From contig DFHY01000019.1 in the NCBI GenBank assembly GCA_002371345.1, forward strand, positions 1 to 27,214: 27,214 nt of DNA. The letters run 5' to 3'. The DNA comes from Lachnospiraceae bacterium UBA3711. Its GTDB lineage: Bacteria > Bacillota > Clostridia > Lachnospirales > Lachnospiraceae. How positions within the stretch are numbered: the first letter of the stretch is position 1; every line of letters starts with the position of its first letter. The notes beneath the pieces were generated by a model. That model was given only the letters and a program-made list of their open reading frames with translations, was not told the origin of the DNA and searched no databases. Both the position numbers and the translations under genes were made by a program. Positions 13,709 through 20,865 of the stretch are shown here, in pieces.

Positions 13709-15850
13709 ATGGGAAGCATCTGGTTTGACGAAGACGAAGGAAAGCTGCTGAAGGAAAGATATGATCTGGCGCTTTGCCGGATCAGGGAGATACTGCAGGA
13801 ACGCTCGGTTCCTGCTGATTTTGTTTCTTATTTCCACAGTACCGCGCGGTTTATACTGCTGTGCTGCGAGGTGAAAGAACGTCTTGAAAACGGAACGTAT
13901 GACGCGGACCCGGAAAAGATGAGAGAGGACAATTATGCCCTGTATCGGGATATACTTCCGGAAAACTACGATGAGAGCTACGCCAACCCGGCATATGCGT
14001 GCTCCGTGCTTGGCGAGGAGATGGGAAAGCTCCTGTGCTTTCTGTACGCGCAGGAGCGCGGCCTGATTGCCTATATCTTTGAGGGAAAGCTTGAGGAGGC
14101 CGCTGCTCACGCGGAACTCTTCGTGCAGGTCTACGGAATCATCGCTCAGGCGCAGGCAGATGCTTCAGGGCAGAATACGGATAAGGGAGATCTTAAAAAG
14201 CTTGAAAATGAAGTCAGGGAGGCGCTGTACTGGTTTGAGAGCGATTACGCTGACGTGATCGCCGCACACAGGATCAGGGAAGGCATAGACCCTGCCTGCA
14301 GTTTCTTTACGGATATATTGATGAATGCCGATCTGTCGGGAACTGATTACCTCTACCGGTACGGTGAGTATATAACGGATAACGAGATCCGCATGGCAAG
14401 GTTCCTGAACTCTCTTCCGCAGGAGGAGATCGACCGTATGGCTGATACCTGGTCCGAAGGCTACCGTATGGGATTCGTGCTTGCCGGCAAACCCATTGAG
14501 AAGAAGCGAACCGTAAACCTGCACTTCTTTGCCGGACTTGAGAGGGTGGTCAGGAAGGCTGTCCTGAACTTCAGAAAGATTGGGCTTGAGCCGACCGTCT
14601 ACCGTTCAAGCGTGAGCGCGCTTACAACATCCGGCGCGTCGAGAACCGGGTTCTCGGGTGCTGCAGCGAACCCGCAGTATGACTATGACCATAAAGAGGA
14701 CGCTGCCCTGATGATGGACGCGAGGTACGTTGAGCGCAGAGTCGAGGTTACGCATAACACCTATGAGAAGCTGAAGGAGCTGGCAAACGCGCACGGAGGC
14801 CCGGCTGTCATTGAGCTGTTCGGACAGAAGCCGTTCGAGCCGCGCCAGACCATGCAGGCATGGAGCTATGACAAAGCCCAGCGCGCGCTCAGCGTGAAGC
14901 TGAGAAACCGTCAGAACAGGATCACTCAGGAGTATATCATAGGCAAGGAGAGGAGCTTCACTATCATTTCATTTCCGACTCCTGAGATTGACGAGAACCG
15001 GTTTGAAGAGATCTTCATGGAGACGGTACGCGTAAATACTCTCGACGCTTCTCTGTACACCAGGATTCAGAGCACGATAATAGAAGCCCTGAATAAGGGA
15101 ACGAGAGCCCATATCGTCGGGACTAACGGGAACCGTACAGACCTGACAGTACAGTTCCAGGCCATGACGGATCCGGATAAGGAAACTATCTTTGAAAACT
15201 GTGTGGCGGATGTCAATATTCCCGTCGGCGAGGTGTTTACTTCACCGCGCCTGAAGGGGACGAACGGAGTCCTGCATGTATCATCCGTATACCTTGAGGG
15301 ACTGAACTACAGGGACCTTGAGATTCATTTCACAGACGGGATGACCGGGAGCACATCCTGCGCCAATTTCGATTCCGCTAAGAAGAATGACGCCTATATC
15401 AGAGAGAACATTCTGTTTCATCACGACAGTCTCCCGATGGGCGAATTCGCCATCGGAACCAATACGACCGCGTATGCCATGGCGCACAGGTTCAATATCG
15501 CTCCTAAGCTGCCGATCCTTATCGCAGAGAAAACAGGACCGCACTTCGCGGTCGGAGATACCTGCTATTCATGGGAGGAGGACAACAGGCTGTTCAATCC
15601 TGACGGCAGGGAGATCATTGCCAAGGAAAATGAAGTATCCGCACTGAGAAAAGAGGATCCGTCGAAGGCATACTTCGAATGCCATACGGACATAACCATA
15701 CCTTACGAAGAACTCGGAAAGATAGAGGTGCTGGGAGACGACGGATATCATGCCGTGATCATAGAGAACGGGCGCTTCGTACTGCCGGGAACCGAGGAAC
15801 TGAACAAACCGCTTGATGAGATGGCGCACAGGGATGATTCCGTTTCTTGA
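13709..15850 (+). CDS. M29-type metallo-aminopeptidase with a large N-terminal extension
   Basis: The protein has about 713 residues. The C-terminal part (about 355-690) matches the M29 leucyl aminopeptidase (AmpS/PepS) family. All metal-ligand positions of the family are visible: Glu508 in PVGEVFTSP, Glu579 in MGEFAIGTN, Glu607 and His612 in EKTGPHFAVGD, and His659 and Asp661 in CHTD. Family members usually have about 410 residues, so about 300 N-terminal residues are extra. They are predicted helical and charged, without signal peptide or membrane segment, so the enzyme is cytoplasmic. The start is unclear: AAGGAG (13689-13694) is 14 bases from ATG 13709 and only two bases from TTG 13697. 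The likely role is peptide turnover. It sits between the pyrimidine and purine genes, all on one strand. Confidence 0.85.
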   Translation: MGSIWFDEDEGKLLKERYDLALCRIREILQERSVPADFVSYFHSTARFILLCCEVKERLENGTYDADPEKMREDNYALYRDILPENYDESYANPAYACSVLGEEMGKLLCFLYAQERGLIAYIFEGKLEEAAAHAELFVQVYGIIAQAQADASGQNTDKGDLKKLENEVREALYWFESDYADVIAAHRIREGIDPACSFFTDILMNADLSGTDYLYRYGEYITDNEIRMARFLNSLPQEEIDRMADTWSEGYRMGFVLAGKPIEKKRTVNLHFFAGLERVVRKAVLNFRKIGLEPTVYRSSVSALTTSGASRTGFSGAAANPQYDYDHKEDAALMMDARYVERRVEVTHNTYEKLKELANAHGGPAVIELFGQKPFEPRQTMQAWSYDKAQRALSVKLRNRQNRITQEYIIGKERSFTIISFPTPEIDENRFEEIFMETVRVNTLDASLYTRIQSTIIEALNKGTRAHIVGTNGNRTDLTVQFQAMTDPDKETIFENCVADVNIPVGEVFTSPRLKGTNGVLHVSSVYLEGLNYRDLEIHFTDGMTGSTSCANFDSAKKNDAYIRENILFHHDSLPMGEFAIGTNTTAYAMAHRFNIAPKLPILIAEKTGPHFAVGDTCYSWEEDNRLFNPDGREIIAKENEVSALRKEDPSKAYFECHTDITIPYEELGKIEVLGDDGYHAVIIENGRFVLPGTEELNKPLDEMAHRDDSVS

Positions 15851-15905
15851 CACTGAATACCATGGCGGTTAGAATCATGCAGGTGATACGCAGGGAGGAA
15901 TAAAT

Positions 15906-16406
15906 ATGGCACAAGTCGGGATCGTTATGGGTTCTGATTCTGATCTGAAGGTCATGGGAAAGGCCAGAGACCTTCTCGAAGAATTCGGTGTGGAATCGGA
16001 GGTGAGAGTTATCTCCGCGCACAGGGAGCCGGATGTTTTTTTTGAGTACGCGAAGAGTGCTGAGAGCCGGGGCCTCAAGGTAATAATAGCCGGGGCCGGC
16101 ATGGCGGCGCATCTGCCCGGCATGTTCGCCGCGCTGACACCGCTGCCTGTTATCGGAGTTCCGATCTGGTCGCAGAGCCTTGGAGGAAAAGACGCACTGT
16201 ACTCTATTTTGCAGATGCCTCCGGGAATCCCGGTAGCGACGGTTGCCATCGACGGCGGGAAAAACGCCGCGCTTCTTGCCGTCCGCATGCTCGCGATGGA
16301 GGATAAGACTCTTCGATCGAAGCTGAAGGATTACAGCACGAAAATGTGTGAGGCTGTCCAGGAGAAGGACCGGAAACTGCAGGATGAACTCGGGTCTGTG
16401 TCATAA
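15906..16406 (+). CDS. purE: N5-carboxyaminoimidazole ribonucleotide mutase (PurE)
   Basis: Moves the carboxyl group of N5-CAIR to give CAIR in purine synthesis. The 166-residue protein shows GSDSDLKVM (9-17), SAHREP with catalytic His39 (37-42) and GAGMAAHLPGM (63-73). The AAHLPG core and the QMPPGIPV segment near 118-125 point to class I (mutase) rather than class II (CO2-using carboxylase). The bacterial class I norm is SAHRTP and GAGGAAHLPG, so Glu41 and Met66 are small departures. Class I action requires PurK, which is not in the window. GGGAGG lies seven bases before the ATG. Confidence 0.93.
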   Translation: MAQVGIVMGSDSDLKVMGKARDLLEEFGVESEVRVISAHREPDVFFEYAKSAESRGLKVIIAGAGMAAHLPGMFAALTPLPVIGVPIWSQSLGGKDALYSILQMPPGIPVATVAIDGGKNAALLAVRMLAMEDKTLRSKLKDYSTKMCEAVQEKDRKLQDELGSVS

Positions 16407-16480
16407 GCTGAATAGCCTGAATGTCATGGCTCAGGCAAAACCTGACCAGGAAGACCGCGCCGGAGAAAAGAGGGAACAGA

Positions 16481-17506
16481 ATGGATTACAAACAGGCTGG
16501 TGTAGACATAGAAGCCGGTTATGAGTCAGTGCGGCTCATGAAGGAATTCATCAGTAAGACGAACAGGCCTGAGGTGCTGTCGGATATCGGAGGATTCTCG
16601 GGCGCGTTCTCAATGGGCGCGTTCAGGGATATGGAGGAGCCGACACTGGTGTCGGGAACAGATGGCGTCGGAACCAAGCTGAAGCTCGCGTTTATTATGG
16701 ACCGCCATGACACGGTCGGTATCGACTGTGTCGCGATGTGCGTCAACGATATCGCCTGCGCCGGGGGAGAGCCGCTGTTCTTCCTGGATTATATCGCCTG
16801 CGGCAAGAATAAGCCGGAGAAGATCGCTCAGATTGTGAAGGGCGTATCGGAGGGCTGCGTTCAGGCGGGCGCCGCCCTGATAGGAGGCGAGACCGCGGAG
16901 ATGCCCGGGTTCTACCCGGAGGACGAGTATGACCTGGCGGGATTTGCCGTCGGCATCGCGGACCGCGGGAAGATGATCACGGGCGATTCGGTTGAGGCCG
17001 GCGATGTGCTGGTGGGAATTGCCTCGAGCGGCGTTCACAGCAACGGGTTTTCTCTTGTGAGAAAGGTGTTCTCCATGGATGAGAAGACGCTCACGACATA
17101 TCACGAGGCTCTGGGAGAAACTCTCGGCGAGGCTTTGCTGAGGCCGACCAAAATATATGTCAAGGCGCTCCGATCTGTCAGGGAAGCGGGAATCGCCATC
17201 AAGGGCTGCAGCCATATTACGGGCGGCGGTTTCTATGAGAATGTTCCCCGCATGCTTCCGGAGGGAGTGAAGGCCGTGATTGAGAAGAGTGCTCTCAGAG
17301 TTCCTGAAGTATTCCGCATGATAGAGAGGGAGGGCTCGATTCAGGAGCGCGTGATGTACAATACCTTCAACATGGGATGCGGTATGGTGATGGCTCTTTC
17401 TCCCGGAGATGCGGACAGAGCGGTGGAAGCTATTGAGCAGGCCGGCGAGAAGGCATACGTTATCGGAAAGATCCAGGCCGGTGAGAAATGCGCCGAGATC
17501 ATATGA
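16481..17506 (+). CDS. purM: Phosphoribosylformylglycinamidine cyclo-ligase (AIR synthetase)
   Basis: Closes the imidazole ring of FGAM to AIR using ATP. The 341-residue length is the family norm. DGVGTKLKLA (61-70), DCVAMCVNDIACAGGEPLFFLDY (82-104) and the GGETAEMPGFY motif near 143-153 are the nucleotide- and substrate-binding signatures, and SSGVHSNGFSL follows near 184-194. The frame is open to ATG 16421, but the 20 extra residues match nothing, and AGAGGG stands a few bases before 16481. Begins 74 nt after purE, across a spacer with two mutually exclusive small hairpins. Confidence 0.95.
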   Translation: MDYKQAGVDIEAGYESVRLMKEFISKTNRPEVLSDIGGFSGAFSMGAFRDMEEPTLVSGTDGVGTKLKLAFIMDRHDTVGIDCVAMCVNDIACAGGEPLFFLDYIACGKNKPEKIAQIVKGVSEGCVQAGAALIGGETAEMPGFYPEDEYDLAGFAVGIADRGKMITGDSVEAGDVLVGIASSGVHSNGFSLVRKVFSMDEKTLTTYHEALGETLGEALLRPTKIYVKALRSVREAGIAIKGCSHITGGGFYENVPRMLPEGVKAVIEKSALRVPEVFRMIEREGSIQERVMYNTFNMGCGMVMALSPGDADRAVEAIEQAGEKAYVIGKIQAGEKCAEII

Positions 17507-17575
17507 TGATGTAAAGGCCAAAAGCCCTGAAGCCGGTACTTTTGACCACAACATCACTGATTTGAGAGGAACAGA

Positions 17576-18199
17576 ATGCTGAATATAGCTGTGCTGGTAT
17601 CAGGCTCGGGTACGAATCTTCAGGCAATAATAGACGCGATAGAAAGCGGAAGCATACATGGCGCGCGTATCTGCCTGGTGCTGTCGAACAATTACGGCGC
17701 ATACGCTCTTGAGCGGGCGAAGAGGGCCGGAATAGACGCAAAGGTTCTGAGCCCCGGAGACTTTGCTTCAAGAGATCATTTCAATGAGGCGCTTCAGGAC
17801 GAGGTGACAGGATCAGGCGCGGATCTCGTGGTCCTGGCAGGCTTCCTGTGCGTGATCCCTGAGAAGATGGTTAAGGCGTACGAGAACCGTATCATCAATA
17901 TTCATCCGTCGCTGATACCGTCCTTCTGCGGAACAGGCTATTATGGGCTGAAGGTGCATGAGGCGGCACTTGAGCGCGGCGTGAGAATCTCCGGCGCGAC
18001 GGTACATTTTGTGGACAGCGGAACGGATACAGGACCGATCATTCTGCAGAAGGCTGTGGAGGTCGCATCTGACGACACGCCGAAGAGCCTGCAGAGGAGG
18101 ATCATGGAGCAGGCGGAATGGAAGATCCTGCCGGAGGCAATAGACATGATCGCTACGGGCCGTGTCAGGGTAGAGGGCAGAAAGGTGACAATCATATGA
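17576..18199 (+). CDS. purN: Phosphoribosylglycinamide formyltransferase (folate-dependent)
   Basis: Transfers a formyl group from 10-formyl-tetrahydrofolate to GAR. The 207-residue protein carries the N-terminal VLVSGSGTNLQAI phosphate-binding loop (6-18), catalytic Asn108 and His110 in INIHPSLIPSF, and Asp151 in GTDTGPI. GAGAGG lies just before the ATG at 17576. The stop overlaps the purD start by four bases (ATGA at 18196-18199), so the two are translationally coupled. Confidence 0.95.
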   Translation: MLNIAVLVSGSGTNLQAIIDAIESGSIHGARICLVLSNNYGAYALERAKRAGIDAKVLSPGDFASRDHFNEALQDEVTGSGADLVVLAGFLCVIPEKMVKAYENRIINIHPSLIPSFCGTGYYGLKVHEAALERGVRISGATVHFVDSGTDTGPIILQKAVEVASDDTPKSLQRRIMEQAEWKILPEAIDMIATGRVRVEGRKVTII

Positions 18200-19461
18200 A
18201 GGTGTTGATCGTCGGCAGCGGCGGCAGGGAACATGCTCTGGCATGGGCATGCGCAAGAAGTCCCAGGGTTGATAAGATATACTGTGCGCCGGGAAATGCC
18301 GGCATCTCCAAAATAGCGGAGCTTGTACCGCTGAAAGCAGATCAGTTTGAAGAGCTGGCTGACTTTGCCATGGAAAAAGGCGTGGGCCTGACGGTTGTAG
18401 GAATGGATGATCCTCTGGTCGGCGGCATCGTGGATGTCTTTGAGAAGAGAGGCCTGAGAGTATTCGGGCCGCGCAGGAACGCAGCGATACTTGAGGGAAG
18501 CAAGGCATTCTCCAAGGAACTGATGAAGAAGTACGGTATACCTACAGCTTCCTATGAGACATTTACGGATCTCGGGGAGGCAAGATCTTACCTTACGTCC
18601 CTTGAGAAGTTTCCGGTTGTTCTCAAGGCGAGCGGCCTGGCGCTCGGCAAAGGTGTCCTGATCTGTGAGGACCTGCAGTCAGCGCTCGACGGCGCTCAGG
18701 CGATCATGGGAGAGAAGAAGTTCGGACAGGCCGGCGATGAGATGGTCGTCGAGGAGTTTCTGACCGGCAGGGAGGTGTCTGTCCTGAGCTTTGTGGACGG
18801 GACACATATCAGAGAGATGTCGTCGGCTCAGGATTACAAGAGGGCCGGTGACGGTGACACCGGGCTCAACACCGGAGGAATGGGAAATGTATCTCCTAAT
18901 CCATGGTATACAGAGGATATTCAGCGCTTCTGCCGGGAGAAGATCTTCCAGCCGACGGTAGACGCGATGAAAGCTGAGGGCAGAGAATTCAAGGGAGTGA
19001 TATTCTTCGGCCTGATGCTCACGGAGGATGGCCCTAAGGTTCTCGAGTACAACTGCCGCTTCGGCGATCCGGAGGCGCAGGTTGTCCTTCCGAGAATGGA
19101 AAACGACATCGTCGACGTTATGGAGGCATGTATTGACGGAACGCTGGATCAGATTGAACTCAGGTTCACCGATAATGCCTGTGTATGTGTTGTGCTTGCC
19201 TCGGGAGGATATCCGTCATCCTACGAGAAGGGCAAGGTGATCAGCGGGCTTGAGTCATTTGAAGGAATGAAGAACTGTTACTGTTTCCATGCGGGAACCG
19301 CCATGCAGGGAGACGCCGTTGTTACAAGCGGAGGGCGGGTGCTCGGCATCACAGCTCTTGGCGCGGACACAGAGGACGCTCGCAGGAAAGCGTATGGAGC
19401 TGCCGGGAATATAGAATTCGATGGAAAGTATTACCGGCATGATATAGCTGAGTTTCATTAA
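18196..19461 (+). CDS. purD: Phosphoribosylamine-glycine ligase (GAR synthetase)
   Basis: Joins phosphoribosylamine and glycine with ATP to make GAR, the substrate of PurN. The 421-residue ATP-grasp enzyme starts with the family signature MKVLIVGSGGREHALAWA. The KASGLALGKGVLI loop near 158-170 belongs to the ATP-grasp fold. NTGGMGNVSPNPWY near 227-240 and VLEYNCRFGDPEAQVVLPRM near 284-303 are diagnostic. The frame opens at 18118 inside purN, but the 18196 start, with AAAGGTGA eight bases upstream, gives the canonical N-terminus. Only purE, purM, purN and purD are in this cluster; purC, purF, purL, purH and purB must be elsewhere. Confidence 0.96.
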   Translation: MKVLIVGSGGREHALAWACARSPRVDKIYCAPGNAGISKIAELVPLKADQFEELADFAMEKGVGLTVVGMDDPLVGGIVDVFEKRGLRVFGPRRNAAILEGSKAFSKELMKKYGIPTASYETFTDLGEARSYLTSLEKFPVVLKASGLALGKGVLICEDLQSALDGAQAIMGEKKFGQAGDEMVVEEFLTGREVSVLSFVDGTHIREMSSAQDYKRAGDGDTGLNTGGMGNVSPNPWYTEDIQRFCREKIFQPTVDAMKAEGREFKGVIFFGLMLTEDGPKVLEYNCRFGDPEAQVVLPRMENDIVDVMEACIDGTLDQIELRFTDNACVCVVLASGGYPSSYEKGKVISGLESFEGMKNCYCFHAGTAMQGDAVVTSGGRVLGITALGADTEDARRKAYGAAGNIEFDGKYYRHDIAEFH

Positions 19462-19488
19462 GGAAATACAGGTGGAGGTTTTAGACAA

Positions 19489-20841
19489 ATGAACAGAAGG
19501 TGCAGGCAGCTCCTTGCGGCAGCGTTGTTTATGCTGATGATAACCTTGTCATTTTCATCAGCTGCTTTCGCGTCTGATGACAACTCCCTCGCAAGTCTGG
19601 GCATAAAGACTGAGGGCGTATCGGTGAGCCCGGAATTCCGCTATGACATATGGGAGTATTCGGTTGAAGTCCCGGCAGGTACGCAGACTCTCGAGCTTGA
19701 GCCTCACACTACGAACCCAAGCGCTACAGTGAATTCAGTCACCGGCACGACGCTGTCTGCGGATGGGACGGGAACGGTTGTGATTAACGTCACCAGCGAG
19801 AGCGGCAATGCGATCGAATATGTGCTGAATGTGACTTCCGCGCGCGGAGATGTCGATCCGGCGGAGGCGATCGCCGCGAACGAGAGCGCTGTTGCTGCCA
19901 CGATTGACACTGAGGTGGTGCAGAGCGAGGTGGAGACCGAGGATCCGAGATATGTGAAGGTTGACCGCAACTCTCTTCAGGATGCCGAGAATACGATCGA
20001 GAAGCTGCAGAAGACTATTACCGAGCAGAGAAGCCATATCAGCATGCTGACATATGTGCTCTATGCTCTGATCGCCGTGTCCATCATATTCCTGTTCATA
20101 GTCATCAGCCTGCTGCTGCGCAGGAGAGACATGGCACAGGAGCTCGCATTTTACAGAGAGTCAGGCTCGTTCGGAGGAACCGGCAGTGTTGCCGATGACG
20201 GCTGGGGAGACTGGGGCGATGATGATCCGGACCGCGCGCGCGGAATGAAGAAAAAGAAGAACACCGACTACGACGAGTGGGGGGATGATCCTCAGGATTC
20301 TGCTGTAAGCTGGACAAGCCGGCAGGTAGGGACGCCGGTACGGCCGCAGAACCATCCGTCGAGGAATGTAAGGCCGGCGGATGCTCAGCCGGGAAACGCA
20401 GGATCTGCAGCCGCGCAGCCGAGGAATCCCAGACAGGCACAGGGCACGAGGCAGACACAGGCTCCACGGCAGATGCAGTCGCCGGACGAGACAAGACGCT
20501 ACGAGGCAGTGCAGCCGGTTCATCCGCAGGAGGTTCCAAGGGATGTGACGAAGGACCTCACGCGCGTCAACAAAGCGGAGGCGAAGGCTATGAAGAAGGC
20601 TGCCGCAGCTCAGGCGAAGCTTGAGAATGAAGCGAGGAAGGCAGGCCGCGCGAGAGCTGAGGAGGCGCGCCGTCAGGCGCAGGAAGCTCAGCGGATAGAG
20701 AAGGAGCAGGAGGCTGCCCGCCAGGCGCAGGAAAAGGCTCTCAATGAGGCGGCGGCACGAAGAGAGCTTAATGGCGCGGGACCGGACGCTGACAGCGGGG
20801 ATAAAGGCAAGAATGTGAAGATCGACATGGTTGATCTGTAA
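19489..20841 (+). CDS. Single-pass membrane protein with extracellular cadherin-like beta-sandwich domain and long cytoplasmic tail
   Basis: This 450-residue protein of unknown function has a signal sequence at 1-29. A cadherin-like beta-sandwich domain of the PF12733 type lies at about 33-117 (SLASLGIKTEGVSVSPEF, then Y.Y.VEVP and VNVTS). An acidic linker follows, then a short coiled-coil-like helix at 158-185 and a transmembrane helix at 187-210 followed by RRR. The inside tail of 240 residues is first Gly/Asp/Trp-rich (GWGDWGDDDPD), then Gln/Arg/Pro-rich, then an Ala/Lys/Glu/Arg/Gln helix from about 350 to 425. The tail looks disordered to coiled-coil and strongly charged. GGAGG precedes the start. 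It is 27 nt after purD and 24 nt before clpC, so it is probably co-transcribed with both. A role as envelope sensor or scaffold is only a guess. Confidence 0.8.
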   Translation: MNRRCRQLLAAALFMLMITLSFSSAAFASDDNSLASLGIKTEGVSVSPEFRYDIWEYSVEVPAGTQTLELEPHTTNPSATVNSVTGTTLSADGTGTVVINVTSESGNAIEYVLNVTSARGDVDPAEAIAANESAVAATIDTEVVQSEVETEDPRYVKVDRNSLQDAENTIEKLQKTITEQRSHISMLTYVLYALIAVSIIFLFIVISLLLRRRDMAQELAFYRESGSFGGTGSVADDGWGDWGDDDPDRARGMKKKKNTDYDEWGDDPQDSAVSWTSRQVGTPVRPQNHPSRNVRPADAQPGNAGSAAAQPRNPRQAQGTRQTQAPRQMQSPDETRRYEAVQPVHPQEVPRDVTKDLTRVNKAEAKAMKKAAAAQAKLENEARKAGRARAEEARRQAQEAQRIEKEQEAARQAQEKALNEAAARRELNGAGPDADSGDKGKNVKIDMVDL

Positions 20842-20865
20842 TATTTCCCTGAACGGTGCAGAGAT

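Noticed and set aside
18118..18195. Extended N-terminus of purD
   Set aside because: It lies within purN; the canonical MKVLIVGSGGREHAL start is at 18196 with the usual four-base overlap.
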